A stretch of 64,000 nt of DNA, taken from Aaosphaeria pasadenensis (taxonomy: Eukaryota; Ascomycota; Dothideomycetes; Pleosporales). Of the stretch, positions 36,872 to 48,897 are shown one piece after another. The notes under the pieces were generated by a model. It saw nothing but the letters and a program-made list of their open reading frames with translations, was not told the origin of the DNA and made no database searches. A program made the position numbers and the translations under genes. Location of the stretch: the NCBI GenBank assembly GCA_022813625.1, contig JAKLMB010000014.1:124001-188000 (forward strand), given 5' to 3'. Numbering within the stretch: position 1 is the stretch's first letter; the number at the start of each line of letters is the position of its first letter.

Positions 36872-37945
36872 TACGGGAGACGACTGTAACCGAGTGAAGT
36901 GACGACACTTCACGAAACTCATAGCGTTCGATTCTATCACGTCTCCTACCCTTTTGAACACCCTCACCCGGCTCGCCGGTTCGATCGATTTGGCTGGCTG
37001 AAAACTTTGGTTTATTTCATTATTGTACAAAGATACCCTGCATACACATCAACGGCGTTCCCTCCTAGCTTTTCCCCTACCTTTCGACGACACAATCGAC
37101 CCACACAACATATCTATCTATCATCATCCTGATGGGAAACGAAAACACCACGCGGACGGCTTTTGGCTTTCCCTCCCCCCATAGCTTTGGCATCTTTCTT
37201 TTGGCGTATTTTCAAAACGACCTTGGGATCGGACTTTTGCGGCCTTGTGCCATCCTTCTCCTTTTTGCATGACGCCCTTTGCTTGCTTGCTTGTTGAGAC
37301 AAGTGAGTGAGTGAGCTCTTCCTGTCGGAATCGATACAAAAGGGGCGGAAGGGAAGATAAACGAGCAGTGAAGTACTTTTATCATACACGACGACGGATG
37401 AATAAACGAATGAATTAATGACTAAACGAACGTGTTTTACATGCGATTGCAGTGATTGGATACGGCATCATCCTCTATTTACGAACGAGTGTGAAGTTGA
37501 GTACTTAAAGTTTCCACGTCCGTGATTTCTCCATTTGTCTGAGCGGTGTGTGTCCGTGTCTGTGTGTGTCTGTTTGGTTCAGTTGAGTCCATCCATTTCC
37601 GTCCAGTCAAAACCCAATGTATCTGACTTTCACTACACAGACAAATCGCCACTGCTGCCTTGTCTTGCCTTTACCTTTACCTTCACCTTCACCTCATACC
37701 ATCTCATCTAATCTCGTCCCGAAGTATCCACATAAAAGCCAAGTGTACCTCCCGCTCTCGCTCCTGCCATATAGTGTCTCCTCCTCCCACTCACTTCTCT
37801 CACTTCTCCCACACACACTTTTTTCCCAACCTCGCATTCTAACTCCTTGATCCACAACCACAACCTCACCCACCCACTCACACATACAATAACCCCCCCA
37901 CCCCCCCCACACTCAGACACCATCCATTCCATCCATCCATCCCCA
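36872..37945. other. Intergenic, 1.1 kb
   Basis: No gene recognised. The last ~250 bases are a pyrimidine/CA-rich leader of the next gene, with a C-run near 37,890. Confidence 0.5.
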
Positions 37946-40549
37946 ATGGCGAACATCAAAACCGTCCGCAAACGCCGCAAGTCCCCCTCTCCACCCCCCC
38001 CTGCCACCTCCACCACCGCCGTTGCTCCCGCCGACGAGGGTACCGACAGCAAGCCCCCAAGGGCAAAGCGCAAGCGCCGCCCCACCGAGAAAGCCCGCGC
38101 GAGCTTGAACCCCCCCGCCACCACCACCGGTGAGAAGAAAAACCCCCGTCCAAGGAGGAGCAGTAGACGGGGCTCTGGACCCCTCGGCGACGACGACGCC
38201 GCAGACGAAGCTTTCGAGGAAGAAGAAGTGGCTGATGATCGGGAGGGCGAGGGGAAAAAGGTGAAGTTGGTCAAAGTCGCGGCGTTTCCTAGCCTCGAAC
38301 TCGGCCAAACATCCTCTGCGAACGGGGGCCGTCATGGTCTCGAGAAGTTAGTTGACGAGCGGTTCGGACGCGGTAAGGAGAGGGCGTGGCGGGCCCCGGA
38401 CGGCGAGGCGTACGCGGCGCTTGCGGGCGTGGGCGAGGCGTCCGAAGTGCAGCAGGTGCAGTTCGGCGCTGTGTTTCCGCCGCTCCGGAGGGTGATTGTC
38501 GAGGCGATGTGGGAGGATCTCAGGGGCGTGTACACGGATACCCAGCTTGCGGTGTGTTTGCTTCTGGGCGTCGCGGGTGAGGAGATGGAGAGGATTGTGG
38601 CGGAGAATTGTGCAGAGTGGTGGGAGGATGGGAGGTTCGCAGTGGCGGTGGAGGCGAAAAGGAAGGGGCGGTTGGAGGGGCAGGTGGTGGATGTTGAGGA
38701 GCCTGAGAAGGTGGATGTGTTGAGGGCGATGGTGTTTTTGAGGGGGAGGGGACTGCCGTTGGGGTTGTTGGGGGAGTGGGAGGGTGTGGATGTTAGGGGG
38801 GCGGTTGAGGAGTTCAAGAGAGCGGTCGCGTTGGAGACTGCTGGGAACGGAGGTGATGAAGATCGACGTCTACCAGATGCTCCGAAAGAGAGATATGATT
38901 CGGTTCGACTGGAGCACTCTTTGGGGTTTGAAGAGAGGAAATGGGATCCTCGTGAGGGACAGTTCACAGCGGTGAACAACCGGGCATCGAACGAGATGGG
39001 ACGTCCGACAGTGACATCGAACGGATTGCACAACGTCGACACGAGACAGCCCGTCAATGGACTCCCTCAGTCTGGTATCCGTCGTCCTGAAACCGAGCAC
39101 TTGTCACCCGCGATGACTGCTAAGCATTTCCTCCAGCAACGCATGATGGAGATGGTTCAACGGGACAACAACAATAACCACACTGGCCCACCACCACCTC
39201 ATTCTGCACCTCCAGCTCATGCTTCACCTATCCAATTCACCCAACCGATCACAGGGCCCCATCCTCCTGGTGGTGCTTCCAACCGCAACGTCCCCGACGC
39301 ATCAGAAGCCCGCGACGCCCTCAGACAAATCATCTCGCAACGCGGCAACAACGTCGCCCACGGCCGCCCTACTACCGGCATCAACAGGCCCTCCACGGCC
39401 GCAGCCTTCAACGAACACTACAGCCTCATCTTCAGCCGCGGCGATGCCCAGCAGCAGCAGCAGCAGGAGCAGCAGCAACGCCAGCAAGAACCACAGACGC
39501 GGACGCAGGGGGGACCAGGCGGCGGCCGCACGCACACACCGACCCGTCTGAACTTCTTAGGCCAGACGCCTCAGGAGGAGCAGGAGATGATGGAGCGACA
39601 AGTACTGCCCAGTGTGACAAGGTGTCTGGAAACCCCCAAAAGAGGCCCGAGAAAGATGACGGCAGAGGAGCACCGAGTCTGGGAAGTCTGGAACCGGTTA
39701 ACAATTAAGAAACTGGAGAGGATGTACGGGCCCGGTGGCACGCATGAGATTCCAGAATCGAGGGCCGCGCGCCTCCAGCACGAGCACAATTACAAGCCCA
39801 AGCCCGTGACCAACATGACGGCAGAGGAGCGAACCGCGGCGCGGCTACAGATCCAGAAACTGGAGAGGATGTTCGGGCCCGGCGGCACGCATGAGATTCC
39901 AGAATCGAGGGCCGCGCGCCTCCAGCACGAGCACAAGCTCAAGCACAAGTCCAAGCCTAAGCCTGTAGCAGAAGCAGCAGAGGAACCGAGCAGAGTCGAT
40001 CACCCGACGTGGTTTCCAATCGATCGACCTATCCCGATTCTCTCACTGTGGACGAACGGCCAGACCAACAGCAGCGGCGTCGAGAACATCGATCGTAACA
40101 GCAACTCCAGCACCGTTGCACCGGAGATACCGTTCAGACAGATCAAAGTCACCAACCCCAGGCCCCCCTTTCATCCCCCAGCAGGACTCCCATTTTCCCT
40201 TCGACCCAGCTTCGCCCCAGGAGGAGGTAGTAGTCTCGACCACAACCACAGCTTCAGATCTGGCACAGGAACGGCAACGGGCGTCACGTCGCCCATGAGC
40301 CAGCAGCACTCCCCCAGCGTCCTCGCATTCATGGCAAACAAGTACCCGCTCCCGCCGAACTCGCCGTCGCTGTCACCGCCACTGCCGTATAAGGGGCTGT
40401 CGCTCAGGCCGCGGATGCCGGGTGCTTCGGACGCGGCTGCGATGAATATGGATGAGGGTGCTTCGGACGGGGACGATGAGATGGATGTGGACGTGGACGA
40501 CGAGCGTGTGAAGAGGGAGGGCAGTGTTGGGCGTGATGAGAAGGCTTGA
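37946..40549 (+). CDS. Large mostly disordered nuclear-type protein with internal tandem repeat
   Basis: Not recognised. Single exon of 867 residues when started at MANIKTVRKRRK; the frame is also open upstream to an ATG at 37847, but that extension is only His/Pro low complexity. The N-terminus has strong basic nuclear-signal clusters (VRKRRK, AKRKRRP, RRSSRR) followed by an acidic patch. Residues ~185-315 look like the only folded, helical part (FPPLRRVIVEAMWEDLRGVYTDTQLAVCLLLGV). The rest is Pro/Gln/Asn/Ser-rich, with a six-Gln run near residue 502. Two near-identical ~45-residue units begin near residues 571 and 624. The C-terminus is acidic (GDDEMDVDVDDE). This suggests a chromatin or transcription-related role, but that is only an inference from composition. 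Confidence 0.7.
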   Translation: MANIKTVRKRRKSPSPPPPATSTTAVAPADEGTDSKPPRAKRKRRPTEKARASLNPPATTTGEKKNPRPRRSSRRGSGPLGDDDAADEAFEEEEVADDREGEGKKVKLVKVAAFPSLELGQTSSANGGRHGLEKLVDERFGRGKERAWRAPDGEAYAALAGVGEASEVQQVQFGAVFPPLRRVIVEAMWEDLRGVYTDTQLAVCLLLGVAGEEMERIVAENCAEWWEDGRFAVAVEAKRKGRLEGQVVDVEEPEKVDVLRAMVFLRGRGLPLGLLGEWEGVDVRGAVEEFKRAVALETAGNGGDEDRRLPDAPKERYDSVRLEHSLGFEERKWDPREGQFTAVNNRASNEMGRPTVTSNGLHNVDTRQPVNGLPQSGIRRPETEHLSPAMTAKHFLQQRMMEMVQRDNNNNHTGPPPPHSAPPAHASPIQFTQPITGPHPPGGASNRNVPDASEARDALRQIISQRGNNVAHGRPTTGINRPSTAAAFNEHYSLIFSRGDAQQQQQQEQQQRQQEPQTRTQGGPGGGRTHTPTRLNFLGQTPQEEQEMMERQVLPSVTRCLETPKRGPRKMTAEEHRVWEVWNRLTIKKLERMYGPGGTHEIPESRAARLQHEHNYKPKPVTNMTAEERTAARLQIQKLERMFGPGGTHEIPESRAARLQHEHKLKHKSKPKPVAEAAEEPSRVDHPTWFPIDRPIPILSLWTNGQTNSSGVENIDRNSNSSTVAPEIPFRQIKVTNPRPPFHPPAGLPFSLRPSFAPGGGSSLDHNHSFRSGTGTATGVTSPMSQQHSPSVLAFMANKYPLPPNSPSLSPPLPYKGLSLRPRMPGASDAAAMNMDEGASDGDDEMDVDVDDERVKREGSVGRDEKA
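39449..39480 (+). repeat. (CAG)n coding repeat (poly-Gln)
   Basis: Six CAG codons, then GAG and more CAG/CAA codons, inside the disordered protein. Confidence 0.85.
39656..39937 (+). repeat. Coding tandem duplication
   Basis: Two units, from 39656 and from 39815, both start with ATGACGGCAGAGGAG. Both hold a nearly identical ~80-base core encoding KLERM(Y/F)GPGGTHEIPES and the following basic helix. The spacing is 159 bases at the unit start but 147 at the core, so a 12-base indel has occurred since duplication. Confidence 0.9.
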
Positions 40550-40960
40550 TGTTGACTCTACTCTCTGGGCTGGGCAGCAACCGGCTGCTTGCTTGCTTGC
40601 TTGCTTGCTTGTGTGGTTAGGATTGCCCTTTTGTGTATGACGAGTGCTGGGGTTTTTGTACATGAGACTGACTGACTGATACGTGCGTGGGATTCCCCAC
40701 CTTCGTGAGGGGGAGGGGGGGGGGGTCTTTTGTAAGATAAGATAATTGTACTTAGGTACTTAGGTATATAACTATGAAGTCTACATGAATTTCCTTCTTC
40801 CCACTGCACTGCACGTTACTGAATGAAGATTTGATATCGCTCTTTTGAGTACGATGCGATACGCTACGCTACCTTCGCGTAGAGCTTTTCCGTCTACCCA
40901 CCCACCCAAACAACCAAAAAAAACCAAAGGTAAGGGGAAACAGAAGGAGAAAAGGGAGCT
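40550..40960. other. Convergent 3' region with simple repeats
   Basis: This lies between the ends of the disordered-protein gene (+) and the Yip1-domain gene (-). It holds a (GCTT)n run at 40586-40611 and a G-run at 40715-40725. No gene. Confidence 0.6.
40586..40611. repeat. (GCTT)n microsatellite
   Basis: About six GCTT tetramers in tandem. Confidence 0.9.
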
Positions 40961-42139
40961 TCAAGCCCCCCCGAAGACCATCCTAGCGACCATCCGCGCG
41001 GCCTCCTCCTTCCCCTTGCCGTCCCCCCCGTCCTTAGGGCCAACGGGGCTCGTGGCGGCGAAGAAGAGGATCTTGATCGCGATGGCGAGGCCCGCGTGGA
41101 GCGCGACCACGACGACGAGCAGGATCTTGGAGACCTGCTTCTCGGTGGCCGAGAGCACGGGGTACAGGTTGCGGACGAGGAAGAAGGTCGAGGCTGCGAA
41201 GCCGATGGCTACGAAGGTGTAGTTGAGGACTAATAAGTATGTTGCGTTAGTTTTGAGATTATCTGGGTAATGGTGGTGTTGTTTTGAGGGGAGGAGGAGG
41301 AGGGGACGTACTTTGTATAGGCGAGACGGATGCCAACGCCACGGGAATCCATATCAGATTCGCGTAGCCGTACAAGCATGCGCATTCCAGCAGATTCGCG
41401 CTCTCGCTGCCGAACCACTTGAGCGCCGCCCACAGGACGACGGGAACTAGGCCTGTGTATCCGTATATGAGGCCCGCGCCGCCGCTGAGGAGCTTGAAAT
41501 CGTAGGCGAAGTGGTCGCGGCCCGTGTGTGCGAGGTACTGGGAGATTGTGCCGGTGAGGAAGAGGATGACGACGACGGTCGTGGCGATCCAGACGGGGCC
41601 GTAGAGGTCTGGGTTCCCCTCGAGAACGTCGAGGAAGTTCTGGCGCGGGTAGATGGCGGCGAGGCAGCGGCGCACGACTTCGTTGGTGTCGACGTCGAAG
41701 GCTTGCGCGTAGAAGGAGAGGGACCAGAGGAAGTGCTTGCGCGAGCTGCCGCCGCCGTTGGAGTTGGAGTTGGAGGTGTTGGGGGCGGGCAGGAAGCCGG
41801 TTGAGGAGTCGGGTTGGATCTTGTTGCGGGAGTTGGAGGGGGTTTCGAAGTCTGTGGGAAGTTGGGTCAGATATTGGATTACGTGGGGATACAGCTGAGG
41901 TTGAGACAGGACGACGTACTCGAGCTGTGGAATTCGAGGTCTTCTTGGAGGTCGGTGTGGCCTAGATCGCCCTGGAGTTGTTCAATGTCAGTCGGTGCTT
42001 GTCCTTTTGCTTGCTGAGGTATGCGATCGTGGGTAATCGGGGGATGTGATATTATGTGAACAGATCGAGGTAATGGGATTGCGGATGCACACACCTCCTG
42101 ATCGACGTCGACGACGACATCGTAGCCTCTGTTTGCCAT
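40961..42139 (-). CDS. Yip1-domain Golgi membrane protein (YIPF1/2, Yip4/Yip5-like)
   Basis: Exons 42139-42095, 41971-41920, 41851-41312 and 41229-40961 join in phase to 301 residues. The family works at the Golgi, binding Rab GTPases and aiding vesicle transport. The N-terminal ~100 residues are acidic and polar (MANRGYDVVVDVDQE, GDLGHTDLQEDLEF). The domain begins with FLWSLSFYAQAFDVDTNEVV and continues with five hydrophobic helices: VWIATTVVVILFLTGTI, KLLSGGAGLIYGYTGLVPVV, CLYGYANLIWIPVALASV (holding the hallmark YGY/P segment), YTFVAIGFAASTFFLV and KILLVVVVALHAGLAI. The C-terminal tail is Gly/Lys-rich (GPKDGGDGKGKEE). Confidence 0.88.
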
Positions 42140-42891
42140 CTTCTGTGCTGTGTATTGAGTCCTGTAGTTGGCCTCAGGGAGATCGGAGAGAAGAGTCGTG
42201 GTGGAAGGAAGGTCGGGGATGTGATGTTGTGGTGGGAGCTTGGGGGAGCTCTCAGACGGACAGGTTGCATCCAGCGTATCAAAAGTCGACGTCTCGGAGA
42301 TCAGGGTACGTACCTTACGCGTGCCGGCCACTTTACTACGGAGCAGTCGGTGATGGCTATTGTACTCACACAGTGGGGAGTGAACAGAAGTGGATTAGGA
42401 GCAGGGCAGAGCCTCACTCATGTGGAGTGACTTTCCTATCTTCTGATTGGTCGAATATCCTCCGCGGGCGAGCGATCCTTGTCAGAGCGGACAGTGAACA
42501 GGTCAAGGGCAATCGACACTTTTTAAGATTAGTTACCTGATTAGGAAGGTTGATTGCAACACGTGACTGTATTAGGCTTGGCACGTGACGGTGAAGACCT
42601 CCGAAAAACCAGTGAAGTTTTTTGTCTGTAATCGACACTAATTCTCATTACTTACCCAATTAAGCAGGTTGCCCCAACATTCACCGCGAGGTCAATCCCT
42701 CCAATATGCCGTTGCAGGGAATCACTCTCTATGTTCTTTTATTTTATTTTTGGATAATGTATACAAATGTATTAACAAATTCGTTATCTACAGCTTAAGA
42801 AAAATAATAATTCCACACCAAACGAGGCCCGTTCATCCACAGAGAAAAAGCAGCCACAACGCCAAACACCAAATAGCCACATTCCACCTAT
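42140..42891. other. Intergenic: Yip1-gene promoter and ABC-transporter 3' end
   Basis: An AT-rich 750-base gap; the 42,720-42,880 part looks like a 3' UTR of the transporter. No gene. Confidence 0.5.
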
Positions 42892-45800
42892 TTAAATGAT
42901 ACGACTATTCCTCGCCCTATCCTTCTCATCCAATTTCCCAGTCCTCCCCCTAAACCTCTGAATCCTCTTCCTCAGCGGCTCAAGCCTAATCAATTTCTTA
43001 AACCCACCCACACGGAAACAGTAATAGAAAAGCACAGCGATGAAGATGTTGAATACGATGTACGCCCAGAAGATGCCGAAGTTGCGCCAGCGGTCATGGT
43101 ACGAGATGGCGACGCTGCCGAGGAACTGGTCGGAGATCGTGAGCGGGCAGTACTGGCACTGCGACGTCGCGTCTGGGTTGAGGAGCTGGCCGCCGGCGGC
43201 CGAGGCGTAGGGGGAGAGGTATTCGGCGCAGGACTGGCCGGATGGTGGGTCGAGGACGGCGAGCTCGTTGGATGCGCAGTTGACGACGCGGTCGGCGCTG
43301 CCGGTGGAGGCGACGCCGGAGATCCAGTATGTGAAGGGGGATACGCGGTACATGAAGATCCAGAAGCCGGGGAGTGCTTGCGGGCTAGAGGGGGAGTTGT
43401 TAGAATAAGGGTGTTGCGAATGTGGGGGAGTGGGGAGACTTACGGTTGCATCACACCGTTGAAGACCAAGCACATAGAGAAAAGGAATGTGGCAATGTTG
43501 CCAGCGGTTTCGGCATCTGGGAGACCTGCGATGAGGGCATGCGCGAAGGTGCTTCCGAAGACGAAGAATTGGATCATGTAGAGGAGGATGAGGCCCTGGC
43601 GCTCCGATGATTGGATGCCGTCGCTTGTGAAGATGGGGTAGTAGTAGCAGGCGAACACGAGAATGCCCATAAGGACCTGCCATGGAATCTCCACGAAGAT
43701 GTTGGCGACTAGGAATGCCTTCCAGCTGTAAGCTTTCGAGGGGCGTTCGCGGACTTCGTAGAGCGATCGTTGCGTGACAAACAGGGGCATGATCTATTAC
43801 ACAGTCAGTGCTGAATCAGTTAGGTTGGGAATGGGTGAAGAATACCTGTTGGACAAGCGTTGAGAAGATAGTGGTAAGCATGAACACGGAGAAGATGGAG
43901 TTTTGAAGACCCTGCTGGCTACTATCCTGGTGGTAGAACGAAAAGCCGATGAACCTTGGACAATCAGCTGTGAACAATAATAATTTGAAAATGAGGTTAC
44001 TCACAATGACGAGAGAATACCAAGAAGAAGCTTTCCCCAGATGTACGATGGCGTTCTCCAGTACTGCTGGAACACACGCTGCGTAACAAAGAACAGCTGC
44101 TGCGGGAATGGCATCGCGAACTCGCGTTGACCTTCCGCATCAGAGCCAGCTACCTCCTCATGCCGCTTGGTTTCATGGATCCTGTTGAGCTCTCTCTGCA
44201 CTTCAGCGGCCTCAGGGCTAGACTTCCACACTTCGTGCCAGTCCTGCGTAGCTTTGCCCTGCGAGCCGGCACCAGCGATCTCGAGCATAAACTCGGCAGG
44301 GTTCTCTTCGTCGTCGCAGCTGCGGGATCCATTGCGCTCGAAGTAATCGAGGAGTGTGCGAGAGTTCTCGCCGATGTCGCCAAAGTAGATCGTGCGGCCG
44401 CCTTTTGCGAGGAAGAGGAGGCGATCGAAGGACTGGAATAGGATGGAGCTAGGCTGGTGAATGGTGGCAAGGACGGCTTGGCCGTTATCTGCGAGTTTGC
44501 GGAGGAAGGATACGATTGCCCATGAAGATTGAGAGTCGAGACCTGGTCATTGTTAGTAATTGTATTGTGTGCTTGCTGTGCGATGTCACATACCTGAAGT
44601 GGGTTCATCCAAGAAAAGAAGAAGGGCGGGTTTGGCTGCGAGCTCAACTCCAATAGTGAGAAGCTTTCGTTGTTCAACATTCAGACCCTCGCCTGGCGAG
44701 CCGACGACCGCCTCGGCGAAGTCTTCCATGGCGAGCATCTTGATGACGTCCTCAACAAAGTCGTATTTCTCCTTCTTGGATACTGACTTTGGCTGTCGAA
44801 GCATCGCGCTGAATCTCAAGGCCTCTCTGACCGTTGAAGTCTCAAGATGGAGATCTTGTTGTTGAACCTGATTTGTTGGTTAGTGCCTTTCGTGCGGACA
44901 ATAGGAGTATGTGTACTCACATAGCCGGTCTTTCGCTGGAAACTTGCATCAAGTGGCTTTCCATTCACGAGCATGTCTCCTGTAATGACACCAAAAGACA
45001 CCCTCTGAGCAAGAACATCGAGAAGTGTTGTCTTACCAGCACCACTGACACCCATGAGAGCAGTGAGCGTACCAGGTTTCACCCAACCAGAAACATGATC
45101 AAGCAAGACGCGTTTACCGCCCTTCACAGGAATCTCGTACTTGACGTCGCGCCAGGTGAAGACATCCTTCTGTGGAGGAATGCCGTCGATCGTTCCGTTC
45201 TGCTTCTCGTTTTCAATCGTGTCCTTGCTGGACGAGGAATCAGGTGGGCCTTGCTCAGAGTCGCTGTTCAGGTTCTGCATGTAGGCTGGCACGTTGCCGC
45301 GGCGGAAGACGAGAACCTCAGCCGTAGACGACGTGGAAGAATTGAATTCAGTGCTGGCAAGGTAGGTGAAAAGGAAGAAGATGAGGAATGCGAAGATGAA
45401 GCCGAGGTTGCGCCAGATGTGGGAGTAGCTGTATCCATAGGCCGAGTTGACCCACGCATCGCCAGACACGTCGAATTCGCCAGGGACAGAGCCAGCAACG
45501 GAGCAGACGAAGTTGGTACCAGAGAGATCTGCATACGAGGGGACGATGGTTGAGCATGGGAATCGACGACCATGGACTTCGTTCACTAGGATGGCTTCGA
45601 AGGCGAAGGCGATGGGGTTGGCGTACGAGATCCATTCGAACCAGGGGTGCATGTAGGCCCTTGGTAGCGTAAATCCCGTGTAGATGATGATCATCAAGAC
45701 TAGAATGCCTGCACCTGTCAAAGCGACCGAGACCGTCTTGGTCAAGGCGGCAATGGTTCTGAAAATGCAAGTCATGCACAGCTGAGCGACGAAGTTGAAA

Positions 45801-47892
45801 AGGAAGAAGATAAAGAACTGGGAAGCCTCGCGACGCAGACCAGCCAAGAAGTAGATGATGATACTGAAAGTAGTAGCGGCGATGAACTTCACAGGAATGT
45901 CGGCAGTGATACCCGCTAGGCCTTCAACGAACGGATGGTAGAAGCCGTACGAGGCCTGTTTCTCGACAATCGGGCGTGAACTATAAAGCGCGTTGATTTC
46001 CGTGATGGCAATTAGAGCATTGAGAAGGATAGCGAAGAAAAGAACGGCTCCCTTGGCAAAGAATGATTGCGTATCGTTAGGGGTGCCGAAATAGATGGAA
46101 CCGATAATCAAGGCCATGATGATCTGGCCCACGACCGTGGTGACCGTCGCAGCCATATCGTTCATCGTCCTCTGAACTGAACGTCTCATACAGAGTGCAA
46201 GCTGCCTGGGAATGGAGAGTACGTACGGCGAACCGGGACGAGCATGTTTCGATTGCTGTTCGCGGTGCGACTGTTGGAACTGACCCAATGAAATAGAGCC
46301 AGAGGTGGCACGCTCGTTGATGTCCATTTCTTCGTGGAGAATCGCATACTCGTCGGATCTCTTCCAGTAGGCGACAAATTCATCTGGCGTTCGAGGAACC
46401 CTACTTTCGAATCCAGGCCGTGGAATTCGCTCGGATGGATTGGTGACGGAAGTTAAGAAGTCTCCGGTAGTCTGTCGTGCGGGGCATTCCCAACCCATGT
46501 CGATGAAATACTGTCTGGCAACGTCCGTTGGTCCAAAGAAGATCTGTCTGCCCTTATAAAGAACGATGGCTTTGTCGAACAAGTCATAGATGGCCTGTGA
46601 GGCTTGGTAGATGGCTACACCGTGACACATGCCATTCGTCTTCGCCGCAATCTTCAGGGATCGGGTGAATTCAAGCGCGGATGCAGAATCAAGACCTCGA
46701 GTAGAGTTATCCCATCCACATATTGCGCTTCCACCCAGTGCCATCTCAGCAATAGAGACACGCTTCCGCTCGCCACCTGAAACTCCACGAATGTAGTCGT
46801 TTCCAACTTTAGTGTCTTTGGCATGGGTAAGCCCGAAGAGATTCATCATCACCTGCGTCAAGTGCTGCATGTACTCTTTGCGTGATATGCCAGCGAATCT
46901 TTTATCTGGCGTACGAGCAGCAGCAGCGAATTCGAGCGTCTCGTTGACTGTCAAATGTGGAAAATGTCTGTCGACTTCTTGGTTGTAGCCAAGATCGCCT
47001 TTAAAGTGCTTGACCATGGTCTCTTGAGGAATACCTATCGATCATTAGCATGTGTTTGTTCGTCTTGGGTGATATACTCACCATTGTAGTTGATCACTGA
47101 ACCATCGTTAATGTGTAGCCCGTGTGTCTCTCCACAAATCGTCTTCAGAAACGTAGAGCAACCAGAGCCAGGCCGACCAAGCACGATCAGCATTTCACCA
47201 GCGTCCACCATACCCTCGAAGTCGTGGAGGATCATCTTCTCTTGCCGTTTGCCAAAGCTGAAGTGCTCTCCCAGACGAAACGGGAGCATGAGTGGATCTA
47301 CGACATCCTTCTGAAGTTGAAGCGCATTTCCAGATCCAGAAACATTTAGATTTTTGAAGGTGAATCCAGCTTGTCTCATGGATATGTGTTCTTCTTGGGA
47401 CAATTTGAAAAACATCCGCGCCCATTTGTACATGTCAAACTCCGGCTTTCTTGGATCCAGTACAGGGTCACCAAAGCTGACCCCAGCTAGCGTATCGAGT
47501 CTCTGAATCTGTGATCCATCGACTATCATCGAGGTGGGCCTCGAATGAGCGGTGACAAAACTTTGAGTTCGAGAAGCGATTCCACGGATGGCCTCGACGG
47601 CTTCGGGGTATGCAACGCTGAAGTAATCATCTATGAGGGTTTGTCTCGCGGATATGGTAGACTGTCTTTTTGATATCATGGATTGCCTCTGTGACATGCG
47701 TCCTCGAGGACTCCCAATGGGCTGATATCTAAGACTTGCATCGTCGACTGAAGAATCGTCGTCCACGATGAGTTCTTCTTCTTCAGCCTCTTCGACGAAT
47801 CCTCCAGGCAGGCCAGGGTACTCTTCGCTAGCAGACGGCCGCGAGCCGTCTGTAGGAAGATCATGGTGGTAATCTCCTATCGTTCCTGACAT
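42892..47892 (-). CDS. PDR/CDR-type ABC transporter (ABCG full-size)
   Basis: This ATP-driven plasma-membrane exporter of hydrophobic compounds has seven exons (47892-47082, 47034-44921, 44867-44594, 44542-44005, 43954-43846, 43793-43444, 43384-42892), giving 1562 residues in the (NBD-TMD)x2 order. NBD1 has the PDR Walker A with Cys in place of Lys (GRPGSGCST, ~239-247), signature VSGGERKRVSIAEM and the degenerate Walker B CGWDNSTRGLDS. NBD2 has a normal Walker A (GVSGAGKTTLLD), the degenerate signature LNVEQRKLLTIG and FLDEPTSGLDSQSS. Each NBD is followed by six helices; a Cys-bearing extracellular loop precedes the last helix. The acidic N-terminus carries three R-Q-S/T sites (residues ~67-85). 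It is divergent from the ketopantoate-reductase-like gene and close to the PKS, so it may export the polyketide or give resistance; this is inferred. Confidence 0.95.
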
Positions 47893-48799
47893 GTTTGTTG
47901 CTGCTATAGTTGGTGAGGTAAGGAGTGAAAGCTAGGAAACCAAGCTAGAAACGAGAGCATGAATAAACGGGGAGAACAATGAAATGGGAATGATTGAATT
48001 GACTAGTATTGAGTTGGTGACACAAAAAGTTCGGCCAATAAAAGTCGGGCAGCGAAATGTCGGGGAGCGGGCTGTAAGCAGTGTGACCGTACAACACAAA
48101 GAAAGGAGCAATGAAACACTTGATATAAAGTCAGAATCAGCCCCAACGCGCGTTTCGTCCGTCCGTCCCAGACCATCAGAATACATTCACCCAACAAACT
48201 CTCACTTGCAAGCATCATGACGTTGTAGGAGATACACGCCTGACATTTTCAACGGTGCTCTCTCCAACGTCTAGCAGTAGCGTGGCTGGGCAATGGAGGA
48301 CCTCCGCAATCACCAACGATGTGCTTATGCCACATCGGGACGGGCTTTGTGAATGGACCGTTCTTGGCTCCATCGATAAGCTTCGGGATCTACAACAGGG
48401 GCAGTGCGAGAGATGCTCATGCGTCATGATTTCCGCGCGGATCCGTTAGCAGCCAAAGAAACAGCACGTCTCAGGCCCAAGGTGAGATTCGAGGCCTTCT
48501 CGGGAACGGAAGCTCCATAGTTCCAGGGACGGATGAAGGCAGGACCCAAGCCCTCAGGAACCACAAGTACTGCAGTGTTGAAGATTTACGACCGGATGAC
48601 AGCCGTGTACAACTTCGCAATGCCCTGTCATAGCTGGCACGTTGAACGATGTATTACTTGCTGAGTGCCTGGATGCTCCCGGCGCAGTCAGCACAGTCAC
48701 CATAGTCGCCTCGTGCTGTGAGATTGTTTTACCCGTAGGGTGGTAAGCCCTTGGGTTTGGACATAGACGATGCATCTGCCTGCAAGACCTGCGTGTTAA

Positions 48800-48807
48800 T
48801 ATAAATA
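48800..48807 (+). promoter_or_regulatory. TATA-like box, PanE-like gene
   Basis: TATAAATA lies about 280 bases before the ATG at 49089. CCAAT motifs follow at 48828-48832 and 48973-48977. Position is plausible but use is inferred. Confidence 0.35.
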
Positions 48808-48897
48808 CTGAGGCCTTGGTTCACCAACCAATGACCCAGCCTGACTCAGGGATTGAGACAAAGCGAATGCATGCGGATGGTGTCCCTAGACAAATCT

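Noticed and set aside
38332..39057. A 241-residue minus-strand Ser/Thr-rich frame
   Set aside because: It is antisense to the long disordered-protein gene and has no independent gene features.
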